In this document: positions 51,204 to 60,466 of the stretch, in pieces
How positions within the stretch are numbered: position 1 is the first letter of the stretch
Layout of the letters: every line of letters begins with the position of its first letter
From: Branchiibius cervicis
GTDB lineage: Bacteria; Actinomycetota; Actinomycetes; Actinomycetales; Dermatophilaceae
DNA length: 64,000 bases
NCBI RefSeq assembly: GCF_042661605.1
Contig: NZ_JBHSWJ010000002.1
Coordinates: 372,001-436,000, forward strand
Direction of reading: 5' to 3'
Made by a program: the position numbers and the translations under genes
The notes under the pieces: model-generated
What the model saw: the letters and a program-made list of their open reading frames with translations, nothing else
Database searches by the model: none
Told to the model about the DNA's origin: nothing

Positions 51204-51995
51204 GTGACCGTCGACGTGCGCGAAAAGCCGAAGAAGACCAAGGTCGAGAAGGCCGACAAGGTTCTGCTCGGTGCGGTCGACCTGGCCAGGACCGCACTGC
51301 TCGACATCACTGCCGAGGGCACCATCGGGCAGCACCAGGGTGCCGAGATGATCGGCGAGCGCCTGGCCATGCACCACTTCGCCTACACCGCCAAGGGGTA
51401 CGTCGGGTGGCACTGGGCCGTGTCCGTCGCCCGCGCGCCGCGGCAGAAGTTCGCGACCGTATGCGAAGTCAACCTGCTGCCCGGTGGTGACGCGCTGCTC
51501 ACCCCCGACTGGGTTCCGTACGCCGAGCGGTTGCGTCCCGGCGACATCGGCGCCGGGGATGTCACGCCGTACGTCGAGGACGACCCGAACCTGGAGTTCG
51601 GCTTCGAGGCCAGCGGCGACGAAGAGGTCGACGAGATGGCCTTCTTCGAGTTGGGGCTCGGCCGGCGCCGGGTGTTGTCGCGGCAGGGCCGCGAAGCCGC
51701 CGCCCAGCGGTGGTACGACGGCTCGCACGGTCCGCGCGCCGCGGTTGCCGTCGAAGCGCCGGCGAAGTGCACCACCTGCGGCTACTTCCTGCCGATGCCG
51801 GGTGCGTTGCGACCGGTCTTCGGGGTGTGTGCCAACGCGTGGTCGCCCTCGGACGGTTCCGTGGTCTCCCTCGACCACGGCTGCGGTGCGCACAGCGAGG
51901 TCGATGTGGTCGCCCGCGAGCCCGAGCAGGTGGAGCCGCCGCGGCTGGATGACTTCGAGGTCGAGCTCGTCGAGACCGAGACCGTCGAGGCCTAG
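51204..51995 (+). CDS. DUF3027 family protein
   Basis: 263 residues, actinobacterial family of unknown function. Begins with a Lys-rich head (EKPKKTKVEKADK), then AEGTIGQHQGAEMIGERLA, GYVGWHWAVSVARAPRQKFA, WVPYAERLRPGDIG, and a zinc-finger-like CTTCGYFLPM ... GVCANAWSP ... HGCGAHSE. Acidic tail. Starts 2 bases after the cold-shock stop and overlaps the convergent zwf gene by 4 bases. The pairing with a cold-shock protein is conserved (from memory), suggesting a nucleic-acid role. Confidence 0.88.
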   Translation: MTVDVREKPKKTKVEKADKVLLGAVDLARTALLDITAEGTIGQHQGAEMIGERLAMHHFAYTAKGYVGWHWAVSVARAPRQKFATVCEVNLLPGGDALLTPDWVPYAERLRPGDIGAGDVTPYVEDDPNLEFGFEASGDEEVDEMAFFELGLGRRRVLSRQGREAAAQRWYDGSHGPRAAVAVEAPAKCTTCGYFLPMPGALRPVFGVCANAWSPSDGSVVSLDHGCGAHSEVDVVAREPEQVEPPRLDDFEVELVETETVEA

Positions 51996-53413
51996 GGCCG
52001 CCACTTCCGCTCGAAGGGCAGCCGCCAGGCGCGCGGCGCCACCAGTTGATGGATCTGGTTGGGTCCCCACGACCCGGCCGAATACGGCCGCACCGGCGGT
52101 GGATTGTCGAGCAACGGCTGGCTCAATTCCCACACCCGCTCGATGCCCTCGGCACTGGTGAACAGGGTGTGGTCACCACGCACCGCGTCGTAGATCAGCC
52201 GTTCGTACGCCTCGAGAACCGACCCCGACCAGTGCGTGTCCGACGTGCTGAACTGCATCGACAGCTTGTCCAGCCGGAAGCCCGGCCCGGGCCGTTTGCC
52301 ATAGAACGACAGCGACAGTTTCGACTGGTCGGCCAGGTCGAAGGTCAGGTGGTCGGGACCGTGCTCACCGACCCCGGAGCCAGCCGGGAACATCGACTTC
52401 GGTGGCTCCCGGAACGCGATGGAGATGATCCGCTGCCCCTCGGCGAGCTTCTTGCCGGTCCGCAGATAGAACGGCACCCCGGCCCAGCGCCAGTTGTCGA
52501 TCCGGCAGCGCAACGCGATGAACGTCTCGGTCTCCGATTCCGGACTCACGCCCGGCTCGTCGCGATACCCGACGTACTGGCCCCGCACCACGTCACTGGG
52601 CAGGATCGGCAGCATCGAGCGAAAGACCTTGTTCTTCTCCTCGGTGATCGCACCCGGCTCCAACTCGGTCGGCGGCTCCATTGCCGTGAAGGCCAGCACT
52701 TGGAACAAGTGGGTCACGACCATGTCGCGGTAGGCCCCGGTGGTCTCGTAGAACCCCGCCCGCCCTTCCAGGCCGAGGGCTTCGGGTACGTCGATCTGGA
52801 TGTGTTCGATGAAGTTGCGGTGCCAGATGGGCTCGAACAACCCGTTGGCGAAGCGGAACGCCAGGATGTTCAGCGCCGCCTCCTTGCCCAGGAAATGGTC
52901 GATCCGGAAGACCTGTTCCTCGGCGAAGACCTCGTGCACCGCCGCGTTGAGCGACTTGGAGGAGGCCAGGTCGGTTCCGAACGGCTTCTCCATGATCACC
53001 CGGGATCGCTCCACCAGGTTGGCGGCGGCGATCATCTGGATCACGTTCAACGCGGCTTTCGGCGGCACGCTCAGGTAGTGCAGGCGCCGCGGCTGCTCGG
53101 TGAATTCGGCCTCCGCTTCATCGACGGTCCGCTTCAGGCCCTCCGGGCCGTCCTGGCTGCGGACGAAGTACAGCCGTTTGGCGAAGTCCTCCCACACGGC
53201 GTCGTCCGGGTTGTGCGAGGAGAATTCGGTGATCGCGGTCGCGGCGAACTCCACGAAGCTGTCCCGGGTGTAGTCCTCCATGGAACTGCCGACGACGCGC
53301 AGGTCGTTCAGCAGACCGGTCTGGAACAGGTGCAGCAGACCCGGCAGGAGTTTGCGGCGCGACAAATCACCGGTCGCGCCGAACAGGATGATCGTGGTGG
53401 GCCGCTCTGCCAT
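51992..53413 (-). CDS. zwf: Zwf, glucose-6-phosphate 1-dehydrogenase
   Basis: 473 residues. LFGATGDLSRRKLLPGLLHL nucleotide loop, IMEKPFGTDL, active-site RIDHFLGKEAALNI, IDNWRWAGVPFYLRTGKKL. Oxidises glucose-6-phosphate with NADP+. It is somewhat shorter than the 500-plus residue form and stands alone without tal/opcA, so it may be a second isozyme. ATG 53413. Feeds 6-phosphogluconate metabolism shared with gntK at 4.6 kb. Confidence 0.93.
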   Translation of the reverse strand: MAERPTTIILFGATGDLSRRKLLPGLLHLFQTGLLNDLRVVGSSMEDYTRDSFVEFAATAITEFSSHNPDDAVWEDFAKRLYFVRSQDGPEGLKRTVDEAEAEFTEQPRRLHYLSVPPKAALNVIQMIAAANLVERSRVIMEKPFGTDLASSKSLNAAVHEVFAEEQVFRIDHFLGKEAALNILAFRFANGLFEPIWHRNFIEHIQIDVPEALGLEGRAGFYETTGAYRDMVVTHLFQVLAFTAMEPPTELEPGAITEEKNKVFRSMLPILPSDVVRGQYVGYRDEPGVSPESETETFIALRCRIDNWRWAGVPFYLRTGKKLAEGQRIISIAFREPPKSMFPAGSGVGEHGPDHLTFDLADQSKLSLSFYGKRPGPGFRLDKLSMQFSTSDTHWSGSVLEAYERLIYDAVRGDHTLFTSAEGIERVWELSQPLLDNPPPVRPYSAGSWGPNQIHQLVAPRAWRLPFERKWRP

Positions 53414-53498
53414 TCATCCAGGGTGCTGCCTGGAGGGGCCAGCGGGAAGACCTGCCGTGAAAACGTCAGGTTACGAATGCGTCTTCGCGCGCACCGCT

Positions 53499-53681
53499 CT
53501 AGAACGGTGGGGTGCCGCCGAAGGTCGTGCCGTTCTGGCGCTGGCGGTCCATGTGCGACCGGGCCACCTGCAGGTCGGTGTTGGCATCCCCGGAGCCGTC
53601 GTAGCGGCTGCGCCGGCCAGTGACCAGGACGATTCCCGCCAGGACGACGAGTAATGCGATGACAGCGATGAGAACGCCCAT
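53499..53681 (-). CDS. Small single-span membrane protein
   Basis: 60 residues: span GVLIAVIALLVVLAGIVLV at the N-terminus, then a hydrophilic tail RRSRYDGSGDANTDLQVARS ending NGTTFGGTPPF. AAAGGAAGT precedes ATG 53681 by 6 bases, a good ribosome site. Unknown function; between DUF2530 and zwf. Confidence 0.7.
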   Translation of the reverse strand: MGVLIAVIALLVVLAGIVLVTGRRSRYDGSGDANTDLQVARSHMDRQRQNGTTFGGTPPF

Positions 53682-53699
53682 GGCGACTTCCTTTCGGGG

Positions 53700-53963
53700 T
53701 CAGCGCGATGCTGACGACCCAAAGTCAACACCCTGTGCGTTGCCCCGTCCAGCGGCCAGATAGGCCCAGGCGACGAAGCCGAGGACGAAACCGGTCAAGG
53801 CGATCCAGGGCCAGTCCTTCTTGTCCCCGGTGTGCAGCGCCGGCACGATCCAGGTGATCACGAAAGCCACTGCCCAACAGGCGATTCCGACGAGCAGCAC
53901 CTTCTTGGTGTCGACGCGGACGGGAGGGGGCGGCGTACGTTGGAAGATCGGGTCGTCGCTCAC
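53700..53963 (-). CDS. DUF2530 membrane protein
   Basis: 87 residues, two spans (VLLVGIACWAVAFVITWIVP and WIALTGFVLGFVAWAYL) with the family loop TGDKKDWPW. ATG 53963, 9 bases after the XPB gene stop. Unknown function, restricted to actinobacteria as far as I know. Confidence 0.82.
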   Translation of the reverse strand: MSDDPIFQRTPPPPVRVDTKKVLLVGIACWAVAFVITWIVPALHTGDKKDWPWIALTGFVLGFVAWAYLAAGRGNAQGVDFGSSASR

Positions 53964-53972
53964 CCTGCCAGC

Positions 53973-55619
53973 CTAGGCCAGGGCAGGAAGGTCGTCCGCG
54001 TCGACGATCCGGTAGGCGTAGCCCTGTTCGGCCAGGAAGCGCTGGCGGTGTGCGGCGAACTCGGCGTCGACGGTGTCCCGGGCGACCACGGTGTAGAAGT
54101 GAGCGGTCCGCCCGTCACCCTTGGGTCGCAGCACCCGGCCGAGGCGCTGGGCCTCTTCCTGGCGGGAGCCGAACGTGCCGGACACCTGGATCGCGACGCT
54201 GGCCTCGGGAAGGTCGATCGAGAAGTTGGCCACTTTGCTGACCACCAGCAGTGAGATCTCCCCGTCGCGAAACTGTTGGAAGAGCTTCTGCCGCTGGGAA
54301 ACCGGGGTCTCGCCGGTGATCAGGTCGGCGTTCAGCCGTCCGGCGAGCGTTTCGAGCTGATCGAGGTACTGCCCGATCACCAGGGTCGGCTCGCCGCGGT
54401 GCTGGCCGACCAGCTGCTCGACCACGCGGTCCTTGGCGGGTGCACACGAGGCGAAGCGGTACCGCTCGTCCGGTTCGGTGGTGGCGTAGGCCAAACGGTC
54501 CGATTCGGACAGGGTCACCCGCACTTCGACGCAATCGGCCGGAGCGATGTAACCCTGGGCCTCGATGTCCTTCCAGGGCGCGTCGTACCGCTTCGGGCCG
54601 ATCAGGCTGAATACATCCGACTCCCGGCCGTCCTCGCGCACCAAGGTCGCGGTCAGGCCGAGGCGGCGGCGGGCCTGGAGGTCGGCGGTCATCCGGAAGA
54701 TCGGGGCGGGCAGCAGGTGCACCTCGTCGTAGACGACCAGACCCCAGTCGCGCGCGTCGAGCAGCTCCAGGTGCGGGAAGACGCCCTTCCGCTTGTGGGT
54801 GAGGACCTGGTACGTCGCGATGGTCACCGGCCGGATGTCCTTGCGGGCGCCGCTGTACTCGCCGATCTCCTCCTGCGTCAGGGAGGTCCGTTTGAGCAAC
54901 TCATCGCGCCACTGCCGGGCAGAGACCGTGTTGGTCACCAGGATCAGCGTGGTCGCTCCCGCCTTGGCCATCGCACCGGCACCGACGATGGTTTTGCCTG
55001 CGCCGCAGGGCAGTACGACGACACCCGAGCCGCCGTGCCAGAACCCGTCGACCGCCTGCTCCTGGTACGGGCGCATGTCCCAGCCGTCCGTCCGGAGGCT
55101 GATCGCGTGGGCTTCGCCATCGACGTATCCCGCCTCGTCCTCGGCCGGCCAGCCCACCTTGATCAGTTGCTGTTTGATCGCGCCGCGTTCGGAGGGGTGC
55201 ACCAGGACGCGGTCGTCGGCGATCCGCTCGCCGACCAACGGGGTGATCTTCTTGTGCCGCAGGATCTCTTCCAGGACGGCGCGATCGGTGGAGATCAGCA
55301 TCAGGCGGCCGTCGTCGTCCTTGGCCAACCGCAACCGGCCGTACCGGTCCATCGTCTCGGCGATGTCGATCAGCAGAGCGTTCGGCACCGGGTAACGGCT
55401 GTAGGTGATCAGGGTGTGCACGACGGTCTCGGCGTCGTGGCCGGCGGCCCGCGCGTTCCACAGGCCCAGCGGGGTGATGCGGTAGGTGTGCATGTGCTCC
55501 GGGGCGCGTTCCAACTCCGCGAACGGGGCGATCGCCCGCCGAGCGTCACCGGCCTGGGGGTGGTCGACCTCCAACAGCACGGTTTTGTCGCTCTGGACGA
55601 TCAGCGGTCCGTCGGTCAT
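53973..55619 (-). CDS. XPB/Ercc3-type DNA repair helicase
   Basis: 548 residues, superfamily 2 helicase. An N-terminal damage-recognition-like domain (about 1-185), then MRPYQEQAVDGFWHGGSGVV, Walker A LPCGAGKTIV, DEVH box VVYDEVHLLPAP, motif III GLTATLVRED, motif V SKVANFSIDLPEA and motif VI RQEEAQRLGRVLRPKG. Its mycobacterial relative unwinds 3'-5'. GGAAGGA precedes ATG 55619. Divergent from the M13 peptidase; the helicase-associated partner gene is 4 kb away on the same strand. Confidence 0.93.
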   Translation of the reverse strand: MTDGPLIVQSDKTVLLEVDHPQAGDARRAIAPFAELERAPEHMHTYRITPLGLWNARAAGHDAETVVHTLITYSRYPVPNALLIDIAETMDRYGRLRLAKDDDGRLMLISTDRAVLEEILRHKKITPLVGERIADDRVLVHPSERGAIKQQLIKVGWPAEDEAGYVDGEAHAISLRTDGWDMRPYQEQAVDGFWHGGSGVVVLPCGAGKTIVGAGAMAKAGATTLILVTNTVSARQWRDELLKRTSLTQEEIGEYSGARKDIRPVTIATYQVLTHKRKGVFPHLELLDARDWGLVVYDEVHLLPAPIFRMTADLQARRRLGLTATLVREDGRESDVFSLIGPKRYDAPWKDIEAQGYIAPADCVEVRVTLSESDRLAYATTEPDERYRFASCAPAKDRVVEQLVGQHRGEPTLVIGQYLDQLETLAGRLNADLITGETPVSQRQKLFQQFRDGEISLLVVSKVANFSIDLPEASVAIQVSGTFGSRQEEAQRLGRVLRPKGDGRTAHFYTVVARDTVDAEFAAHRQRFLAEQGYAYRIVDADDLPALA

Positions 55620-55683
55620 GGGTGTCCTTCCGGGAGAGTGCAACCTGTCGAACACCGGTGAACCCCGATTATCTTCCCGCGCT

Positions 55684-55689
55684 TAATCT
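55684..55689 (+). promoter_or_regulatory. -10 box of leaderless M13 peptidase mRNA
   Basis: TAATCT, 7 bases before ATG 55697. Confidence 0.5.
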
Positions 55690-55696
55690 AGGCACT

Positions 55697-57646
55697 ATGA
55701 ATTCGGGGATAACCAGCACTTTCGATACCTCGGTCCGTGCTCAGGACGATTTCTTCGAGCACGTGAACGGCGAATGGATCAAGAACACCGATATCCCGGC
55801 GGACCGCGCGAGATACGGCGCATTCGACCGGTTGCGTGAAGCCTCCGAGGCCGCGATGCGGCAACTGATCGAGACCGCTGCCGCGGCGGATGCCGAGCCG
55901 GGTACGGAGCAGGCGAAAGTCGGTGACCTGTATCGCTCCTTCATGGACACCGAGCGGATCGAGGCGATCGGCACCGAGCCGTTGAAGGACGATCTGGCGG
56001 CCATCGCCGGCGTGCGTGACATCCCCGGACTGATCGAGCAGTTCGGCCGGCTGGCCCGCCAGGACGTGTGGGGGCCGGTCGCGATCTACGTGTCGGCCGA
56101 CGCCGGCAACCCTGAGGAGAACATCGCCTACCTGGAGCAATACGGACTGGGCCTGCCCGACGAGTCGTACTACCGCGAGGATCAGTACGAACCGATCCGC
56201 CTGAAGTACATCTCCCACATCGAGAAGCTGCTGAACCTGGCCGGGCATCAGGCTACGGCCAAGCACGCGCAGAGCATCTTCGACGTCGAGCATCTGATTG
56301 CCTCCTCACACTGGGACAACGTCGCCAGCCGGGACGCGGTGCGCACCTACAACAAGTCGACCTTCGCCGATCTGCAGCAGTTGGCGCCGAAGATCGACTG
56401 GACGGTCTTCACCGAAGCGTTGGGTGCTCCGGAAGGCGCGTTCGACGCGGTCGTGGTCCGCCAGCCCAGCTTCCTCACCGGGCTGTCCGCAGCCCTGGAG
56501 GATCTGCCGGTCGAGCAATGGAAGGACTATCTGTCCTGGCGGCTGATCAGTTCCCGGGCTCCCTACCTGAGCGATGCGATCGTGCAGGAGAGCTTCGATT
56601 TCCACGGCCGGACCCTGTCGGGGGTGCCGGAACTGAAGGAGCGCTGGAAGCGCGGGGTGGGGCTGGTCGAGGAGGCCCTGGGTGAGGCGGCCGGTCAGCT
56701 GTACGTCGCGGAGCACTTCCCGCCGCGCGCCAAGGAGCGCATGACCCAGTTGGTCGCCAACCTGATCGAGGCCTACCGCCGCGACTTCGAGACGTTGCCG
56801 TGGATGGGTGAGCAGACCCGCGCACAAGCGCTGGAGAAGCTGGGCAAGTTCACCCCTAAGATCGGCTACCCCGACAAGTGGCGGGACTATTCCAGCCTCG
56901 AGATCGCCTCCGACGATCTGATCGGGAACGTACGTCGCGCAGCCGAGTTCGAGATCCACCGGCAGTTGGACAAGATCGGCAAACCGATCGACCGCACCGA
57001 GTGGTTGATGACGCCGCAGACGGTCAACGCCTACTACCACCCGGTGATGAACGAGATCGTCTTCCCGGCCGCGATCCTGCAACCACCGTTCTTCGACGTG
57101 GACGCGGACGATGCGGTGAATTACGGCGGCATCGGAGCGGTCATCGGCCACGAGATCGGTCACGGTTTCGACGACCAGGGGTCGCGCTACGACGGTAACG
57201 GCGCCCTGCGCGATTGGTGGACCGAGCAGGACCGGTCGCGGTTCGACGCGTTGGCCAAGAAGCTGATCGACCAATTCAGCGAACAGTCACCGGCGGACGC
57301 GCCCGACGTGAAGGTGAACGGTGCACTGACGGTCGGGGAGAACATCGGCGACCTCGGTGGTCTGACGATCGGCTACAAGGCCTACGAGATCTCCCAGGAG
57401 AGCAACCCCGCGTTCGAATTGGACGGGTTCACCCCGGCGCAGCGGTTCTTCATCGGCTGGGCGCAGGTGTGGTGCGGGAAGGCCCGCGAGGCTGAGGCGA
57501 AGCGGCTGATTGCCATCGATCCGCACTCACCGGCCAACTGTCGCTGCAACGTCGCCCGCAACCTGGTGGAGTTCCACGAGGCGTTCGGCGTCAAGGAGGG
57601 CGATGGCATGTATCTACCCGAGGAGCAGCGGGTTCGCATCTTCTGA
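55697..57646 (+). CDS. M13-family (neprilysin-like, PepO) zinc metallopeptidase
   Basis: 649 residues. Zinc motif IGHEIGHGFDDQGSRYD (HExxH, near residue 482), third ligand in VGENIGDLGGL, substrate loop VNAYYHPVMNEIVFPAAIL, and C-terminal DPHSPANCRCNVARN. The N-terminal domain opens RAQDDFFEHVNGEW, the usual PepO head. No signal peptide, so cytoplasmic. Leaderless ATG 55697. Confidence 0.94.
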   Translation: MNSGITSTFDTSVRAQDDFFEHVNGEWIKNTDIPADRARYGAFDRLREASEAAMRQLIETAAAADAEPGTEQAKVGDLYRSFMDTERIEAIGTEPLKDDLAAIAGVRDIPGLIEQFGRLARQDVWGPVAIYVSADAGNPEENIAYLEQYGLGLPDESYYREDQYEPIRLKYISHIEKLLNLAGHQATAKHAQSIFDVEHLIASSHWDNVASRDAVRTYNKSTFADLQQLAPKIDWTVFTEALGAPEGAFDAVVVRQPSFLTGLSAALEDLPVEQWKDYLSWRLISSRAPYLSDAIVQESFDFHGRTLSGVPELKERWKRGVGLVEEALGEAAGQLYVAEHFPPRAKERMTQLVANLIEAYRRDFETLPWMGEQTRAQALEKLGKFTPKIGYPDKWRDYSSLEIASDDLIGNVRRAAEFEIHRQLDKIGKPIDRTEWLMTPQTVNAYYHPVMNEIVFPAAILQPPFFDVDADDAVNYGGIGAVIGHEIGHGFDDQGSRYDGNGALRDWWTEQDRSRFDALAKKLIDQFSEQSPADAPDVKVNGALTVGENIGDLGGLTIGYKAYEISQESNPAFELDGFTPAQRFFIGWAQVWCGKAREAEAKRLIAIDPHSPANCRCNVARNLVEFHEAFGVKEGDGMYLPEEQRVRIF

Positions 57647-57769
57647 CGTCGCGCCTGCGCCCGACGATTCTGCGGCTTCCGACGCACCTGAGGACTGCCC
57701 CCGGCACCGAGTCCTCGACAACGTTCCAAGCCCTCATCATCCATGGGCGCAGGAGAACGCTGGAAGGGC

Positions 57770-59941
57770 TCAGGCGGGAGCGACTCCCAGGATGCGGTGT
57801 AGCGCGATGGTGCGCCGTTGCCCGTCGACGGCGCCGATGACGCGACCTCCGGCCACCTGTTCCGGCTGCAGTAACGCACGGTGCACATCGCCGGTGGGGT
57901 CGGAGTAGCCGATCCAGACCGGCATCCGGCCGGCCGCGGCATCCTGCAACGTCGCCAGGGTGATGGCCGGGTCTGTCGAGGCGATCCGCGGACCTTCCGA
58001 GGAGTCCGGGTGCTGCCGCATCCGCGCCACAGCCTGCGCGGCCAGCTCCGCGGTCACGCTGTCGACGATCACCGGACCCGCCAAGGGGCGAGGATCGGCA
58101 CGCGGTTGGCGGCGCACCCCGACGATGGAGACTCCGTCCGGTGTCTCGGCGACCGGCGAATGTCCTTGCTCACGAAGCACGTCCAGAACCGTCTCCGCGG
58201 CAACCGGTGAGATCAGGACGGTCGGCGCGATCTGTCGCAGTCGCAGGATGCCGGTGCGCGGATCGGCCATCATCGACTGGAGTGCCGCGGCATCGTCGCT
58301 GCGGATGTAGCTGGACGTGCCGCCGACCCGGGTCTGTCCGTGCTGCCGCGCGGCATCGTTGATCAGGTACTCGACCGGTTGCGGGATCGGTGCGGGGGAG
58401 ACTGCTTGCAACCTCCCGAGGATGTCGGCCGAGCTCAGTCCGCGGTCGAAACCTCGGCGAAGGCTGGCCGAACTGATCCGGAACACCGTTGCGCCGCCAC
58501 TGGATTCGACGTCAAAGACCAGATCGGCGAATCGACGCAGATCATCCGACAGTGAGCCGGGCGCAACGATCGTGTGGTCGGCCTGGACCAGCAACAGGTC
58601 CTGCGGAGGAGGCAGAGCGCCCTCCAGCGCCGTCGCGACGGAGGTCTCATCAGAGGCAGGGTCGGCGAGCACATGTCCGGCGGCAGTCAGCGCGTGACCG
58701 GCCGTGACCCCCAGCCACTCGGCTTCCTGGAGCAACTCGCCGGCACGGGTCGGTGCGCCGGACGGCAGCCGCAGCGGGCGTAGCCAGTGCAACGCCCGAG
58801 TCATCGCATCGGTCGAGTAGCCTCCGTCGCTACTGGCCAGCACTTCGAGGATGTCGCGGCGGCGGCCGCGCATCATCGGCCAATGTGCCTCTGCGCCAAG
58901 GGCATTGATCTTGCCTTTGTCGCCCGTCGTGCCGACCAGGAAGGCAGCTCGCGGACTGTCCCGCCACGCCAGGACCAGCCGCGCCCAGCGGAAGGCGGTG
59001 TCGCGACGCAACCACTCGTCGTACTCGGTGGTGGGCAGCCACACCGGCTCGTTGGCGTCGTCGGAGGCGATCAGATCGGCCGCGTAGGCCAGCTCGATGA
59101 GGAAGGCCGTGAACGCTTGGTCCTGATCCAACCGCTCAGCGGTCACCTTCAGATCGCGGGCGCCGAGCCCTCCCGTGCGCAGTACCCGAGGCGGGTCGAG
59201 CTGCCAGAAGGAAGCCAGTCGTTCCAGTTGCCAGAGTAATTCGCGGATCGAGACCGCAGCGCCCGCCTCCGTGCGGGCCGGGTCGGCCGCCAGATCCGCC
59301 ACGGGCAACCCGGCCACGTCATCGGCCACCAGGCGTCCGCCACGCAACCAGAGGCCGACCTCGCGCGGCACTGTGCCGGTGGACTCCTCGGTGCGCACCA
59401 TGAATCCGGCGGACACCAACTCCTCCAGTACGCCGGTAGCGGCCGTTCCCTCGAAACCTGCCTTGGCCGGTCCCCACCGCAGGCGATCCAGCGCGGAACG
59501 TGCCGCATCGGACAACGCCTCGAAACGCTCCGGTAGATCGGCCGGCGGGCGGTAGTTCTCGATGGCGCTCGCCGGCGCACCGAGGCCGGCAGGTTCGGGA
59601 AGGATCTCGCCGATCACCCGGGCCGGACGCAGCCCTTCCGGTGATTGCCACACCAGCGCGCTTCTCCATAGCTGCTCCAGCGGCTCGCTCACGTCGGCGG
59701 CCAGCAAGGTCGCCGGGTCGCCGACCAGGAGGGCTTCCAGCACATGCAGCGAGTCGGCGTGAAGGGACTCCAGGGCACGCAGGGCGCTGGGTCGCGACCC
59801 CGCACGTGCGGCGAGTGCCGTGAGGTCGGCCGGCACCGGGCGAGCGAGATCGGGTCGGGCCAGGAGCAGGTGGACAAGTGCAGCGTCGTCACGGGAGCGG
59901 ATGTCGTCGGCGTAGCTGCGCACCGCGGGGGAGCCGGTCAT
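57770..59941 (-). CDS. Helicase-associated domain protein (XPB/Ssl2 N-terminal-like, Rv0862c-like)
   Basis: 723 residues. Helicase_C_3/XPB-Ssl2 N-terminal family. Landmarks are LLARPDLARPVPADLTALAA, LLLVQADHTIVAPGSLSDDL (about residue 450), FRISSASLRRGFDRGLSSAD, LINDAARQHGQTRVGGTSSY and PVWIGYSDPTGDVHRALLQP (a WYL-like end). It lacks helicase motifs and usually lies near the XPB helicase, so it may be an accessory subunit. ATG 59941 overlaps the VOC gene stop. 123 bases separate it from M13; I see only a weak hairpin (57690-57716) there. Confidence 0.88.
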   Translation of the reverse strand: MTGSPAVRSYADDIRSRDDAALVHLLLARPDLARPVPADLTALAARAGSRPSALRALESLHADSLHVLEALLVGDPATLLAADVSEPLEQLWRSALVWQSPEGLRPARVIGEILPEPAGLGAPASAIENYRPPADLPERFEALSDAARSALDRLRWGPAKAGFEGTAATGVLEELVSAGFMVRTEESTGTVPREVGLWLRGGRLVADDVAGLPVADLAADPARTEAGAAVSIRELLWQLERLASFWQLDPPRVLRTGGLGARDLKVTAERLDQDQAFTAFLIELAYAADLIASDDANEPVWLPTTEYDEWLRRDTAFRWARLVLAWRDSPRAAFLVGTTGDKGKINALGAEAHWPMMRGRRRDILEVLASSDGGYSTDAMTRALHWLRPLRLPSGAPTRAGELLQEAEWLGVTAGHALTAAGHVLADPASDETSVATALEGALPPPQDLLLVQADHTIVAPGSLSDDLRRFADLVFDVESSGGATVFRISSASLRRGFDRGLSSADILGRLQAVSPAPIPQPVEYLINDAARQHGQTRVGGTSSYIRSDDAAALQSMMADPRTGILRLRQIAPTVLISPVAAETVLDVLREQGHSPVAETPDGVSIVGVRRQPRADPRPLAGPVIVDSVTAELAAQAVARMRQHPDSSEGPRIASTDPAITLATLQDAAAGRMPVWIGYSDPTGDVHRALLQPEQVAGGRVIGAVDGQRRTIALHRILGVAPA

Positions 59942-60378
59942 GGATGTGAGCGGATTGCTGCCGCTCGGCCGGCGGCGACCAGCTGGTCACCCAGTGGACC
60001 GGGCAGGTGGGCGACTTCCCAGTGGAAGCCGTCCGGGTCGACGAAGTAACCGCTGTAGCCGCCCCAGACCCTAGGGGTGCCCGGGGAGACCTGGGCAGCG
60101 CCCGCGGCGTGTGCCGCCTCCAACACCTGGTCGACCTCCGTGTCGCTGTCGACGTTGTGAGCAACCGTGATGGGTGCCAATCCTTCGGCGGGAGTGCCGA
60201 CTTCCGCCTCGAAAGCGGCGCGCTCCCACAAGGACAGCACCAGGCCATCGCCGACCCGCAGGAAGATCACGTCCTGTTCATCGAGCTCCGGTTGCCACCC
60301 GAGTCCGGTCACGAAAAAGGCACGGCTGCGGGCCAGATCCCGCACGGCGAGGGTGATGAAGGAGACGTACTGCTGCAC
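59938..60378 (-). CDS. VOC-family (glyoxalase/bleomycin-resistance fold) protein
   Basis: 146 residues with two beta-alpha-beta-beta-beta modules: SFITLAVRDLARSRAFFVTG ... GWQPELDEQDVIFLRVGDGL and VDSDTEVDQVLEAAHAAGA ... GYSGYFVDPDGFHWEVAH. Metal ligands of glyoxalase I are only partly kept (Glu in WEVAH). Substrate unknown. Its stop overlaps the downstream gene start (ATGA). Confidence 0.87.
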   Translation of the reverse strand: MQQYVSFITLAVRDLARSRAFFVTGLGWQPELDEQDVIFLRVGDGLVLSLWERAAFEAEVGTPAEGLAPITVAHNVDSDTEVDQVLEAAHAAGAAQVSPGTPRVWGGYSGYFVDPDGFHWEVAHLPGPLGDQLVAAGRAAAIRSHP

Positions 60379-60418
60379 CGATCCAGCCTACGGCCCCGCC
60401 GCCCGGGGGAGTCGAGAA

Positions 60419-60450
60419 GGCGGTCCGGCGCCCCCGCGCACCGGACCGCC
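60419..60450 (-). terminator. Terminator of the first glycine-rich gene
   Basis: Perfect 10-bp stem GGCGGTCCGG / CCGGACCGCC, 12-base loop, followed on the minus strand by TTCTCGACT, 16 bases beyond the stop at 60467. Confidence 0.7.
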
Positions 60451-60466
60451 GGTTTCTGCGGCTGGA

